From the NCBI RefSeq assembly GCF_040545335.1, contig NZ_JBEPLU010000001.1, positions 62,001-126,000 on the forward strand: a stretch of DNA of 64,000 nucleotides, given 5' to 3'. Both the position numbers and the translations under genes were made by a program. Source of the DNA: Phenylobacterium koreense (GTDB lineage Bacteria; Pseudomonadota; Alphaproteobacteria; Caulobacterales; Caulobacteraceae). Below, piece after piece: positions 33,954 through 45,922 of this stretch. The notes beneath the pieces are model-generated. The model ran no database searches. It saw nothing but the letters and a program-made list of their open reading frames with translations, and was not told where the DNA came from. The number at the start of each line of letters is the position of its first letter. Position 1 is the stretch's first letter.

Positions 33954-35009
33954 ATGCAGAACCTGTTCGAGACCGAAGCCGAACGCTGGGCAGCGGTGAC
34001 CGCCAAGGACCGCGAGGCGGATGGCGCCTTCGTCTATTCGGTGCGCACGACCGGCGTCTATTGCCGGCCCAACTGCGCGGCCCGGCCGGCGCGGCGCGAG
34101 AACGTCGCCTTCCACGACAGCATAGCGGCGGCGGAGGCCGCCGGTTTCCGACCCTGCAAGCGCTGCAAGCCGGACCAGGCTTCGCTGGCCGCCCGCAACG
34201 CCGCGGCCGTGGCCAGGGCCTGCCGCCTGATCGACGAGGCCGAAGAGATCCCGAGCCTGGACGAGCTCGCGGCCGCTGCGGGCCTGAGCCCGTTCCACTT
34301 CCACCGGGTGTTCAAGGCCGCCACCGGCCTGACGCCGGCCGCCTACGCCCGCGCCCAGCGCGCCGAGCGGGTCCGGCGGGCGCTGCCGGAAAGCCGGACG
34401 GTGACGCAGGCCATCTACGACGCCGGCTTCAATTCCGGCGGCCGGTTCTATGAGGCCTCCGAGAAGGTGCTGGGCATGGCCCCGCGGCGGTTCCGGGCCG
34501 GCGGCGAGCGGGCGGCGATCCGCTTCGCCGTCGGCGAATGTTCGCTGGGCTCGATCCTGGTGGCGGCGACCGACAAGGGCGTCTGCGCAATCCTGCTGGG
34601 CGATGATCCGGAGCTGCTGGTCCGTGACCTCCAGGACCGTTTCGACCGGGCCGAACTGATCGGCGGCGATGAGGCCTTCGAGGCCCTGGTCGCCAAGGTC
34701 GTGGGCCTGGTGGAACAGCCGCGCCTGGGACACGACCTGCCGCTGGACGTGCGCGGCACGGCCTTTCAGCAGCGGGTCTGGCAGGCTTTGGCGCAGATTC
34801 CGGCCGGGGAGACGGCGAGCTACGCCCAGGTGGCCGAACGCATCGGCAAGCCCGGCGCGGTTCGCGCGGTAGCCCAGGCCTGCGCGGCCAACGCGCTGGC
34901 CGTGGCGATCCCCTGCCACCGCGTAGTGCGCAACGACGGGGCGCTGTCGGGCTATCGCTGGGGCGTCGAGCGCAAGCGCGCCCTGCTCGAGCGCGAGGCG
35001 GCGGCATGA
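33954..35009 (+). CDS. ada: Ada: alkylation-response regulator and O6-methylguanine-DNA methyltransferase
   Basis: A 351-residue trifunctional protein almost the length of E. coli Ada. The N-terminal zinc domain has C37, C41, C68 and C71; one of these accepts methyl from phosphotriesters. The middle is an AraC-type HTH (LDELAAAAGLSPFHFHRVFK, then SGGRFYEASEKVLGM). The C-terminal methyltransferase has the acceptor C321 in PCHRV. Methylation turns the protein into an activator. ATG 33954 is chosen by matching the E. coli cysteine spacing and a GGAG 8 bases upstream. It overlaps the next ORF by four bases. Confidence 0.95.
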   Translation: MQNLFETEAERWAAVTAKDREADGAFVYSVRTTGVYCRPNCAARPARRENVAFHDSIAAAEAAGFRPCKRCKPDQASLAARNAAAVARACRLIDEAEEIPSLDELAAAAGLSPFHFHRVFKAATGLTPAAYARAQRAERVRRALPESRTVTQAIYDAGFNSGGRFYEASEKVLGMAPRRFRAGGERAAIRFAVGECSLGSILVAATDKGVCAILLGDDPELLVRDLQDRFDRAELIGGDEAFEALVAKVVGLVEQPRLGHDLPLDVRGTAFQQRVWQALAQIPAGETASYAQVAERIGKPGAVRAVAQACAANALAVAIPCHRVVRNDGALSGYRWGVERKRALLEREAAA

Positions 35010-35731
35010 ACGCCCCGCTTCCCGCCGATCCCGCAGCGAGGATCGCGGCCCTCGATTGGCGCGGCGTCCTCGCCGAGTTGGACCAGCAAGGCTGCGCCCT
35101 GCTCCCCAGCCTGCTGGACGCGGCGACCTGCCGCGAGGTCGCCGCGCTCTATGGCCAGGAGGCCGGCTTCCGCAGCCGGGTGGTGATGAGCCGGCATGGC
35201 TTTGGCCGCGGCGAGTACAAGTATTTCGCCTATCCCCTGCCCTCGCCCATCTCGGAACTGCGGACCGGGCTCTACCCGCGCCTGGTCGAGACCGCGAACC
35301 GCTGGAACGCCGAAATGGGGCTGGCGACGCGTTATCCCGCCCAGCATCAGGCGTTTCTCGATCGCTGCCATGCAGCGGGCCAGACGCGGCCCACGCCCCT
35401 GCTGCTGCAGTACGGCGCCGGCGACTTCAACTGCCTGCACCAGGACCTCTATGGCGAGCACGTGTTTCCGTTGCAGGTCGCGATCCTGCTGTCGGAGCCC
35501 GGCCGCGACTTCACCGGCGGCGAGTTCGTGCTGACCGAGCAGCGCCCGCGGATGCAGTCGCGGGTCGAGGTCGCGCCGCTGCGCCAAGGTAACGGCCTGG
35601 TGTTCGCGGTGAACCAGCGGCCGGTGCGCGGAACGCGCGGCTCCTACCGAGTGACCATGCGCCATGGGGTCAGCCAGGTGCGCTCGGGCGCACGCCACAC
35701 CCTGGGCGTCATCTTTCACGACGCCCTCTAG
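35006..35731 (+). CDS. 2OG-Fe(II) oxygenase coupled to ada (COG3826 type)
   Basis: A 241-residue non-haem iron dioxygenase with the HxD pair H145-x-D147 (LHQDLYGE), a distal His in MRHGVSQ (H220) and the 2-oxoglutarate Arg probably R230 (ARHTLG). It is not AlkB-like in sequence and belongs to a separate group (COG3826 as I recall it). Its start overlaps the ada stop (ATGA), so it is co-translated with the alkylation regulator. That suggests an oxidative repair or damage-tolerance role, but the substrate is unknown. Confidence 0.75.
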   Translation: MNAPLPADPAARIAALDWRGVLAELDQQGCALLPSLLDAATCREVAALYGQEAGFRSRVVMSRHGFGRGEYKYFAYPLPSPISELRTGLYPRLVETANRWNAEMGLATRYPAQHQAFLDRCHAAGQTRPTPLLLQYGAGDFNCLHQDLYGEHVFPLQVAILLSEPGRDFTGGEFVLTEQRPRMQSRVEVAPLRQGNGLVFAVNQRPVRGTRGSYRVTMRHGVSQVRSGARHTLGVIFHDAL

Positions 35732-35749
35732 AGACCTCGGAGAAAAACG

Positions 35750-36220
35750 ATGTCCTTCAAGATCACCGGCCTGCCGGTCGACGAATTTCGCCCGCTGTTC
35801 GGGCTGTCCGAGGCCGAGCTGGCGGCGCGGGGCATGGTCCGCGTCACCGCCGACGCGCCGGTCGGCTATCCCTGCCGCATCACCCTGGAAGACGCCCCCG
35901 CCGGCCAGACGCTCATCCTACTGAACTACGAGCATCTGGACCTCGATAGTCCCTATCGCTCCCGCCACGCCATCTTCGTGAGCGAAGGGGCGACGCAGAC
36001 GAAGGTGGCGGTGGACGAACTTCCGGGCTGCCTCACCGCCCGGGCGCTGATCGCCCTGCGCGCCTATGACGAGCAGGGCATGATGACCGCCGCCGAACTG
36101 GCGCCGGGGGCGGAGCTAGCGCCCGTCATCGAACGAATGCTCGCCGATCCCCAGGTCGCCTATCTGCATGCCCACAATCCGGGCCGTGGCTGCTATGCGG
36201 CGCGGATAGATCGCAACTGA
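35750..36220 (+). CDS. DUF1203 protein
   Basis: A 156-residue cytoplasmic protein that opens MSFKITGLPVDEFRPLFGLS and contains PCRITLEDAPAGQTLILLNY, the DUF1203 pattern. The C-terminal LHAHNPGRGCYAARIDR segment has His and Cys that could be functional. The family role is unknown. It follows the ada-linked oxygenase by 18 bases on the same strand with GGAG upstream, so it may belong to the ada unit. Confidence 0.75.
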   Translation: MSFKITGLPVDEFRPLFGLSEAELAARGMVRVTADAPVGYPCRITLEDAPAGQTLILLNYEHLDLDSPYRSRHAIFVSEGATQTKVAVDELPGCLTARALIALRAYDEQGMMTAAELAPGAELAPVIERMLADPQVAYLHAHNPGRGCYAARIDRN

Positions 36221-36282
36221 GGCTTGCGCGGGCGGTCCAAACGCTGAAGGTTCGAGCCTTGTCATTTCGGGGAGAGGCGTCG

Positions 36283-37503
36283 TTGCTCAAGTTTGGTGTT
36301 CCGCTCGCGATCCTTCTGGCGGGGGCGGCCGCGCCGGCCCTGGCGCAGTCCACGGCGGTGAAACCCGAGACGAAGATTCTCCACGAGAACCTGATCGTCC
36401 TCGACCCCCACTTCGACACCCCGGCCAATATGGCGGTGAAAGGCTTCGACATCCGCCAGCGGCACGAGGTGATCGACGGCAGCCAGGTGGACTATCCGCG
36501 GATGGTCGAGGGCGGCGTGGATGGCGGCTTCTTTGCGATCTTCACGCCGCAGGGACCGAACACCAAGGCGGGCAACGACGCGGCGCGCGACCACGCGCTG
36601 ATGCGGGCCGTGGTGATCCACGAGATGATCGCTCGCGACGACGACCTCTTCACCCTGGCGACCAAGGCCGAGGACGCAGCCCCGATCGTCCAGTCGGGCA
36701 AGCGCTTCGCCTTCATCAGCATGGAGAACGGCGCGCCGGTCGCGAATGACCTGACGCTGATGCAGACCTTCTACGACCTGGGCGTTCGGATGATGAGCCC
36801 GGTCCATTTCGCCAACAACGCCCTGGCCGACTCCGCGACCGACCCGAAGGGGCCGATCCATGGGGGCCTGAGCCCGCTGGGCAAGCAGTTCGTGGCCGAG
36901 GCCAACCGGCTGGGCGTGCTGCTCGACGCGTCCCACGCTTCCGACCAGGTCCTGGACCAGATGCTGGACCTGTCGAAGGCGCCGATCATCCTCTCCCACT
37001 CGGGCGTGCGGGCCGTCTACGATCACCCGCGCAACGTTCCCGACCGCCTGCTGCGCAAGCTGGCCGACAAGGGCGGCGTCATCCAGATCAACGCCTTCAC
37101 CGGCTACATGAAGACCACGCCGGACAATCCGGCCCGCCGCGCCGCCCTGGCCGAGCTCAACCGCACCTACGGCAATCCGCTCGCCCTGGCCGCGGACAAG
37201 CGCGACGCCTATCGCGAGGCCCGCAAGGCGATCGACGCGAAATATCCCGCGCCGCAGGCCAACATGGACGACCTGATGGCGCACATCCTCCATGCGGCGC
37301 AGGTCGCCGGGAAGGACCACATCGGCATCTCCGGCGACTTCGACGGCGGCGGCGGGATCGAGGGCTTCGCCGACATCACCGACTACCCGGCCCTCACTGA
37401 GCGCCTGATCGCCGCGGGCTTCACCCAGGAGGACCTGGCCAAGTTCTGGGGCGGCAACGCGCTGCGGGTGCTGAAGGCCGCCGACGAGGCCAAGGCCAAA
37501 TAG
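36283..37503 (+). CDS. Secreted M19-family (membrane) dipeptidase
   Basis: A 406-residue amidohydrolase-fold dipeptidase. A TTG at 36283 is preferred because GGAGAGG lies 5 bases before it and the product starts with a clean Sec signal (LKFGVPLAILLAGAAAPALA). An in-frame TTG at 36259 would add eight residues. Metal-binding features are LDPHFDTP (HxD), the bridging Glu in SMENGAP, DASHASD, and LSHSGVRAVYDHPRN. The C-terminus has GISGDFDGGGG and the WGGNALRVL helix. It cleaves dipeptides in the periplasm. Confidence 0.85.
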   Translation: MLKFGVPLAILLAGAAAPALAQSTAVKPETKILHENLIVLDPHFDTPANMAVKGFDIRQRHEVIDGSQVDYPRMVEGGVDGGFFAIFTPQGPNTKAGNDAARDHALMRAVVIHEMIARDDDLFTLATKAEDAAPIVQSGKRFAFISMENGAPVANDLTLMQTFYDLGVRMMSPVHFANNALADSATDPKGPIHGGLSPLGKQFVAEANRLGVLLDASHASDQVLDQMLDLSKAPIILSHSGVRAVYDHPRNVPDRLLRKLADKGGVIQINAFTGYMKTTPDNPARRAALAELNRTYGNPLALAADKRDAYREARKAIDAKYPAPQANMDDLMAHILHAAQVAGKDHIGISGDFDGGGGIEGFADITDYPALTERLIAAGFTQEDLAKFWGGNALRVLKAADEAKAK

Positions 37504-37566
37504 CGGGCCTTGCCTGACGCGACGGCGGCGTCGCCACCATCGGCGGGGAACCAAGGGAGCCTTGCC

Positions 37567-38370
37567 GTGTACGAGCACCTCGATCTGCGCCAGGACGGCG
37601 ACGTCGTCTGGGCGACGATGAACCGGCCCGAGCGGCTGAACGCCCTGAACCGGCGACTGGTCGAGGAGCTGCGCGACTTCTTCGTCGGGCTCTACTGGCG
37701 CCGCGACGTGCGGGTGGTGGTGCTGTCGGGCGCGGGCCGGGCGTTCTGCGCAGGGCTCGACCTGAAGGAGCGCAACGCGCAAGGAAACGGCGAGAGGTCG
37801 GTGGGCGCAAGCCTGACCGGCCAGCGGCAGATCAGTGAGATCGTCATCGCCATGCGCCGCTGCCCCCAACCGATCATCGCCTGCGTCGACGGCGCCGCCA
37901 GCGGCGGCGGCTTCGCCCTGGCCCTGGCCTCGGACGTGCGGATCGCTACCCCGCGCACCCGGATGAACGCCGCCTTCATCCGCATCGGCCTCTCGGCCTG
38001 CGACATCGGGGTGAGCTATTTCCTGCCGCGGATGGTCGGATCGTCGGTGGCGGCCGAGTACATGCTGACCGGCCGCTTCATCGAGGCCGAGCGCGCCTAT
38101 CAGCTCGGCCTGGTCAGCCGCGTCGTGGAGCCGGAGGCGATGGCGGCCGAGGCGCAGCGCTTCGCCGCCGACATGCTGCACGCCACGCCGCTCGGCCTGC
38201 GGCTGACCAAGGAGGCGCTCAACCACGCCATCGACGCCCAGGGGCTGGAAGCGGCCATCGCCATGGAAGACCGCAACCAGATCCTCGCCAGCCTCGACGG
38301 CGACTTTGGCGAAGGCGTCGCCGCCTTCTTGGAGAAGCGCACCCCGCGCTACGAGCGCCGCGAGGGGTGA
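37567..38370 (+). CDS. Enoyl-CoA hydratase/isomerase family protein
   Basis: A 267-residue crotonase-fold protein with MNRPERLNALNRRLVEELRD, the oxyanion-hole segments GAGRAFCAGLDLKE and DGAASGGGFALALA, and a C-terminal helix bundle. It probably hydrates 2-enoyl-CoAs. GTG 37567 is chosen because AAGGGAG lies 8 bases upstream; an in-frame TTG at 37510 is less likely. It follows the dipeptidase gene by 63 bases. Confidence 0.8.
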   Translation: MYEHLDLRQDGDVVWATMNRPERLNALNRRLVEELRDFFVGLYWRRDVRVVVLSGAGRAFCAGLDLKERNAQGNGERSVGASLTGQRQISEIVIAMRRCPQPIIACVDGAASGGGFALALASDVRIATPRTRMNAAFIRIGLSACDIGVSYFLPRMVGSSVAAEYMLTGRFIEAERAYQLGLVSRVVEPEAMAAEAQRFAADMLHATPLGLRLTKEALNHAIDAQGLEAAIAMEDRNQILASLDGDFGEGVAAFLEKRTPRYERREG

Positions 38371-38473
38371 GGCCCGCGCTCGGCGGTTAGATGCACCCTG
38401 CTGACATCGCTGCTGACAGGTTTGTGCGCGCATCGGCGTAAAACCTGCCGATCGGATTGCCGCAGCCAGGTTT

Positions 38474-38488
38474 GTTCACACAATGTTC
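38474..38488. promoter_or_regulatory. LexA (SOS) box of uvrA
   Basis: GTTC (38474-38477), seven bases, GTTC (38485-38488) is an exact match to the alphaproteobacterial LexA direct repeat. It lies 83 bases upstream of the uvrA start codon. uvrA is a known SOS gene, so the assignment is consistent with family knowledge. Confidence 0.85.
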
Positions 38489-38570
38489 CTGTGTTATCGG
38501 TGAGTCTCGGAACTACATTAGACGGAAGCCGCCGAGGGCATCGGCGGCGGTAAGCGTTTTCCGGAAAACC

Positions 38571-41462
<2,892 letters not shown>

Positions 41463-41500
41463 GATCTCTTCTGCTCCCCCATAAAGCGGAAGGAGAAGGA

Positions 41501-42046
41501 TTACCGCCCGCCGAACAGCGGCAGGGTGTCGGGCGAAAGCGCGCCTTCGATTTCCAGCATGCGCAACTTGGTGTCGGCGCCGCCGGGGGCGGAGAAGCCG
41601 CCCTTTTTGCCGCCGGACGCCAGGACACGGTGGCAGGGCACCACGATCGGCCAGGGATTGGCGCCGAGGGCTTGGCCCACCGCGCGTGACAGACTGACCT
41701 CGCCCAGGCGACGGGCGATGTCGCCATAGGTCAAGGTCTGGCCCGGCGGGATGGCGCGGGCGATGGCGTAAACCTGCAGGTTGAAGATGGGCGTCCCGGC
41801 CTCGTCGAGGACGATCTCGCGCAAGTCGCGCTTCTCGCCGGCCAGCAGGGCCTGGATGCCGGCGATCGCGGCGGCGACAACCGGCGGCGGCGCCTGTTCG
41901 GCGATCTCGGGATAGCGCTTGGCCAGCTTGGCCTGCAGGCTCGCGCCCTCGACCTGCGGCAGGAATACGGCCGTCAGCCCCTTATCGCTCCATGCGACCG
42001 CGCAGAGCCCAAGGGCCGTCTCAAAGCGGTGATAGCCTTCGGTCAT
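41501..42046 (-). CDS. ogt: Methylated-DNA-protein-cysteine methyltransferase (Ogt type)
   Basis: A 181-residue suicide methyltransferase with acceptor C138 in VVPCHRVLASGG and the DNA-binding helix TLTYGDIARRLG. It removes O6-alkylguanine damage. It lacks the Ada zinc and AraC domains, so it is a constitutive-type second copy beside Ada in this window. It converges on uvrA with a 38-base gap. Confidence 0.88.
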   Translation of the reverse strand: MTEGYHRFETALGLCAVAWSDKGLTAVFLPQVEGASLQAKLAKRYPEIAEQAPPPVVAAAIAGIQALLAGEKRDLREIVLDEAGTPIFNLQVYAIARAIPPGQTLTYGDIARRLGEVSLSRAVGQALGANPWPIVVPCHRVLASGGKKGGFSAPGGADTKLRMLEIEGALSPDTLPLFGGR

Positions 42047-42149
42047 GGCGGCATTCTACCAGCTTCGCGCGTCAAGGCTGGCGGCTTTCGGACGCTTGCA
42101 GCGCGGTCGCGGTTCGCAATAGCGTGGCCGAAAGACTTAGGGAGCCACC

Positions 42150-42761
42150 ATGATCCTCTACGGCGCGCCGATGCCGGCGCCGAACCCCCGCCGCGTCCGC
42201 ATCTTCCTCGCCGAGAAGGGTATCGACCTGCCCGAGACGCCGGTGAACATGATGAAGCGCGAACACAAGTCGGCCGAGTTCCGCGCCAAGAACTCGATGG
42301 GGCAACTCCCCGCTCTGGAGCTGGACGATGGGACCTGCATCTCCGAGACCGTCGCGATCTGCCGCTACTTCGAGGAGACCAACCCGCAGCCGCCGATGTT
42401 CGGGACGATGGCGGTGGAGAAGGCGCTGATCGACCAGTGGATCCGCCGCGTCGAGTTCGCGGTCATGACCCCGGTCGGCAATTTCTGGCGGCACGCGCAC
42501 CCACGCACCGCGGCTCTGCTGACCCAGTACAGGGACTTCGGGGAGTCCAATCGCGAGACCTATCAGGGAGCGCAGAGGTACGTGGACCGCGAACTGGCGG
42601 GCCGCGAATTCTTGGTGGGCGACACCTACTCGATGGCCGACATCTGCCTGCTCTCGACGGTGGACTTCGCCGAATGGATCGGCCTGCCGGTCGAAGACGA
42701 GTTCGAGAACCTCAAGGCCTGGCGCGCGCGGGTGAGCGCCCGGCCCAGCGCCGCCGCCTAG
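42150..42761 (+). CDS. Glutathione S-transferase
   Basis: A 203-residue cytosolic GST. The N-terminal thioredoxin-like domain begins LYGAPMPAPNPRRVRIFL with the cis-Pro/Ser segment MGQLPALELDDG and the glutathione-contacting SETVAICRYFEE. The C-terminal all-helical domain includes GDTYSMADICLLSTV. The substrate is unknown. GGAG precedes the ATG by 7 bases. Its stop overlaps the convergent membrane protein gene by four bases. Confidence 0.85.
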   Translation: MILYGAPMPAPNPRRVRIFLAEKGIDLPETPVNMMKREHKSAEFRAKNSMGQLPALELDDGTCISETVAICRYFEETNPQPPMFGTMAVEKALIDQWIRRVEFAVMTPVGNFWRHAHPRTAALLTQYRDFGESNRETYQGAQRYVDRELAGREFLVGDTYSMADICLLSTVDFAEWIGLPVEDEFENLKAWRARVSARPSAAA

Positions 42762-43642
42762 GCCTTCCGGCCGCTCAGCCCGCGATAGGCCACCGCGGCC
42801 GGCGCGATCATCACCGCGTAGTAGAGCGCGCTGAGCCAAGCCGAGACCAGCAGGTAGAGGATCATCGTCACCGAGAAATAGGCCTGCAGGGACGAATTGT
42901 CCGGGTTGAACATCCGTCCGGCTGCCTGGATATCGCCGCCCTTGGCGATAGCCACGGCGGCCACGAAGATCACCAGGACCAGCAGCGACATGGCGACGAT
43001 GCCGCAGATGGCCAGGGCGTAGGCGCCGGTCAGCTTCCAGAACTGGCCCTTGGTCAGCTTCCAGGAGTCGAAGATCGACAGCCGATGTTCGGCGAAGGTG
43101 ATGGCCGGGGCCAGCGACAGGCGCACCGCCACAAAGAACAGGACGCCGAGGATGAAGAACTCGATGACCACGGCCATCATGGTTCCCGCCCCCTGCCCCG
43201 CCACGCCCATGACGATGGCGGCGATGATCCCGGCGATCAGGACGGCGCCGAACAGGGCCACCATGGCCAGGAGGAAATAGACGAAGGTCAGCAGGGCCAG
43301 GCGGATCTCGTCCATGCCCAGCTTGAGATAGGAAAAGCCGTGGTCTTCCGGTCGCAGGGTGACGCGGTAGACCGCCGCCGCCATCACGCACTGGAGCAGC
43401 AGGCCGACGATCATCATCGGGAAGAGGACGCCGATCATCTCGCCCAGCGCGGCGGGATCGGGAGTTTCAGCGGGACCGGCTTCCAGCAGGGCGCTGGCCT
43501 CGCGGCCAACGGTGGTGAGGTAGACGGCGCTGCAGATGCTGACGAAAAAGCACAGCGCAGCCCAGACGAGGACGATCCTCGGTCGTTCTCGCGTCAGTCG
43601 GAAACCTTCGAAAGCGGCGTCGGTCGCCGAGAACGCGTTCAT
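42758..43642 (-). CDS. Multi-pass membrane protein of unknown function
   Basis: A 294-residue protein with a ~28-residue cytoplasmic N-terminus (MNAFSATDAAFEGFRLTRER) and about six transmembrane segments, the later ones dense (FFILGVLFFVAVRLSLAPAI). It resembles the glycerophosphoryl-diester-phosphodiesterase membrane-domain-like (DUF975/YjgN) type only by helix pattern. No catalytic residues are visible. ATG 43642 is preferred over upstream in-frame ATGs. Confidence 0.65.
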   Translation of the reverse strand: MNAFSATDAAFEGFRLTRERPRIVLVWAALCFFVSICSAVYLTTVGREASALLEAGPAETPDPAALGEMIGVLFPMMIVGLLLQCVMAAAVYRVTLRPEDHGFSYLKLGMDEIRLALLTFVYFLLAMVALFGAVLIAGIIAAIVMGVAGQGAGTMMAVVIEFFILGVLFFVAVRLSLAPAITFAEHRLSIFDSWKLTKGQFWKLTGAYALAICGIVAMSLLVLVIFVAAVAIAKGGDIQAAGRMFNPDNSSLQAYFSVTMILYLLVSAWLSALYYAVMIAPAAVAYRGLSGRKA

Positions 43643-43770
43643 CTCTATCCTCTGGCCTGACGTCGCCATTAACGAGTCGGCCCCTGTTTGGCTGCGGATT
43701 CTGGTGATAGGTCCGGCGCCCCGCAAGGCCTAGCTCGCGAAGTCTTGCAATCGTTGCTAGTTAGTCACGC

Positions 43771-45177
43771 ATGTCGATCAAACCTGTCCACATCGTCGGC
43801 GGCGGCCTCGCCGGTTCCGAGGCCACCTGGCAAGTCGCCCAGGCCGGCGTCCCTGTCGTGCTTCATGAAATGCGTCCGGTCCGCAAGACGGACGCGCACC
43901 AGACGGAGGGCCTCGCCGAGCTCGTCTGCTCGAACTCGTTCCGGGCCGACGACTGGACCGGCAACGCCGTGGGCCTGCTGCACGCCGAGATGCGCAAGCT
44001 CGGCTCGATTATCATGGCCTGCGGAGACCAGCACCAGGTGCCAGCCGGCGGAGCCCTGGCGGTGGACCGCGAGGGCTTTTCCCAGGCGGTGACCGCGCGG
44101 CTCGAGGCGCACCCGCTGGTGACCATCGAACGCGAAGAGATCGCTGGCCTGCCGCCGGCCGAATGGGACAGCGTGATCGTCGCGACCGGCCCCCTCACCT
44201 CGCCGGCATTGTCGGAAGCGATCCTGAAGCTGACCGGCGAGGGCGAGCTGGCCTTCTTCGACGCCATCGCCCCGATCGTGAACTTCGACTCCATCGACAT
44301 GGACGTCTGCTGGCGGCAGTCGCGCTACGACAAGGCTGGGCCGGCGGGCGAAACCGCCGCCTACATCAACTGCCCAATGAACAAGGAGCAGTACGAGGCC
44401 TTCATCGACGCCCTGCTGGCCGGGCCGAAGTCAAAGTTCAAGGACTGGGAGAACGTGCCCTATTTCGACGGCTGCCTGCCGATCGAGGTGATGGCCGAGC
44501 GGGGCCGCGAGACCCTGCGCCACGGGCCAATGAAGCCGGTCGGCCTGACCAACGCGCATAAGCCGGACGAGAAAGCCTACGCTATCGTCCAACTGCGCCA
44601 GGACAACGCCCTGGGCACGCTGTGGAACATGGTCGGCTTCCAGACAAAGCTGAAGCACGGCGCCCAGACCGAGATCTTCCGGACCATTCCGGGCCTGGAG
44701 AAGGCGGTGTTCGCGCGTCTCGGTGGCCTGCACCGCAACACCTTCCTGAACAGCCCGAAGCTGCTGGACGCCCAACTGCGGATGAAGAACCAGCCGCGGC
44801 TGCGCTTTGCGGGCCAGGTGACCGGGGTCGAGGGCTATGTGGAAAGCGCGGCTGTCGGCCTGCTGGCCGGCCGTTTCGCCGCCGCCGAACGGCTGGGCGC
44901 CGGGATCGAGCCGCCACCGGCCACGACGGCCCTGGGCGCGCTGATCGGCCATATCACCGGCGGCCACATCGACGCTGGCAAGGGCTCGTTCCAGCCGATG
45001 AACATCAATTACGGCCTGTTGCCGCCGCTGGAGAACGCCGGCGCCAAGCGCCGCGAGGACGGCAGCCGGATCGGCGCCAAGGAGCGCGGCCGCAACAAGA
45101 AGCTGGCTGTGGGCGAACGCGCCTTGGCCGACCTGGACGCCTGGGTCGGGGCGAACACGAAGATCGCCGCCGAATAG
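43771..45177 (+). CDS. trmFO: tRNA (uracil-54, C5)-methyltransferase TrmFO
   Basis: A 468-residue FAD protein using methylenetetrahydrofolate to make m5U54 in tRNA. It has the FAD motif [12 protein letters not shown], the TrmFO-specific [14 protein letters not shown] and [12 protein letters not shown] segments, the catalytic cysteine C-terminal to [19 protein letters not shown] residues, and a [13 protein letters not shown] loop. It is convergent with the phytoene-synthase-like gene, 3 bases apart. Confidence 0.95.
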   Translation: MSIKPVHIVGGGLAGSEATWQVAQAGVPVVLHEMRPVRKTDAHQTEGLAELVCSNSFRADDWTGNAVGLLHAEMRKLGSIIMACGDQHQVPAGGALAVDREGFSQAVTARLEAHPLVTIEREEIAGLPPAEWDSVIVATGPLTSPALSEAILKLTGEGELAFFDAIAPIVNFDSIDMDVCWRQSRYDKAGPAGETAAYINCPMNKEQYEAFIDALLAGPKSKFKDWENVPYFDGCLPIEVMAERGRETLRHGPMKPVGLTNAHKPDEKAYAIVQLRQDNALGTLWNMVGFQTKLKHGAQTEIFRTIPGLEKAVFARLGGLHRNTFLNSPKLLDAQLRMKNQPRLRFAGQVTGVEGYVESAAVGLLAGRFAAAERLGAGIEPPPATTALGALIGHITGGHIDAGKGSFQPMNINYGLLPPLENAGAKRREDGSRIGAKERGRNKKLAVGERALADLDAWVGANTKIAAE

Positions 45178-45180
45178 GCT

Positions 45181-45876
45181 TCAGAGTCGCCCGCGGGCGA
45201 CCGCCAGGAAGAGGCGCAGGCGCGCCTCCAGGTCGCTTGGCCGTCGCCCCTGCGCCCGGACGCGGGCCAGGGTCGCATGGGCCACGGCGGGAAAGGCGGC
45301 GACCGATATGCCGTGGGCCTGGTCCAGCGCCTCGCTGAGCGCCGCCTGGGCGTCCTCCCCCTCCATCCCTGCGGTGCCCATCAGGCGTCCGATCGCCCAG
45401 GCCTTCCCAGCCTCGGCGACACGGGGAAGATCCGCCCCAGGGTCAAGGACCAGGGCCGCCGCGCGGGCGGCCGCCCCGCCGGTTCCCTCCGCCCACTCCA
45501 GGGCGTCGGCAAGGGTCATGGGCTCGGGCTCGAGCTCGCGGTAGCGGGCGTCGACCATCGCCTCCAGCGGCTCGCGCGGCAGGCTGCGCCGCTCGATGGC
45601 CTTGGCGAGGGAAAGCGCCGTCGGGTGGTGGCGGACGGGCCGGCCGCCATAGACCTCGTCCAGCACCTCGCGCCACCAGGTCAGGCGAATCTCGCCGAGC
45701 AGCGGGTTGGACGCCACCTTGGGCGCGCGCGCCAGTTCGTGATCGAAGGCGTAGATGGCGACCACGTCAGCGCGCTTCTCGGGATCGGCGATGAAACGGC
45801 TCGACAGCCAGCGCTCGGAATCGACCCGGCGGGTCTGGGCGTCGAGATCGTCGGGGACTTCAGGTTCGGACATCAC
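45181..45876 (-). CDS. Phytoene/squalene-synthase-like protein, NDUFAF6 type
   Basis: A 231-residue protein of the trans-isoprenyl diphosphate synthase fold. In true synthases the first Asp-rich motif follows an LYAF-x-R-x2-DD pattern; here it is IYAFDHELARAPKV, and the second Asp motif is also lost (KAWAIGRLMG). The segment GEIRLTWWREVLDEVYGG is kept. This fits the non-catalytic NDUFAF6 group, which in mitochondria assists complex I assembly. It follows the Mth938-domain gene by 46 bases, in the same secDF unit. Confidence 0.75.
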   Translation of the reverse strand: MMSEPEVPDDLDAQTRRVDSERWLSSRFIADPEKRADVVAIYAFDHELARAPKVASNPLLGEIRLTWWREVLDEVYGGRPVRHHPTALSLAKAIERRSLPREPLEAMVDARYRELEPEPMTLADALEWAEGTGGAAARAAALVLDPGADLPRVAEAGKAWAIGRLMGTAGMEGEDAQAALSEALDQAHGISVAAFPAVAHATLARVRAQGRRPSDLEARLRLFLAVARGRL

Positions 45877-45922
45877 GAAATGAGAAAAACGCCCGCCGGG
45901 CGCGGTCTGACTGAGCCCGAAC

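Noticed and set aside
36262..38433. A 723-codon open frame antisense to the dipeptidase and enoyl-CoA hydratase
   Set aside because: Spans two well-supported genes on the other strand and has no domain signal.
45181..45876. Carotenoid or hopanoid synthesis gene
   Set aside because: Squalene/phytoene synthase fold but both Asp-rich metal motifs are missing, and no other isoprenoid gene is nearby.
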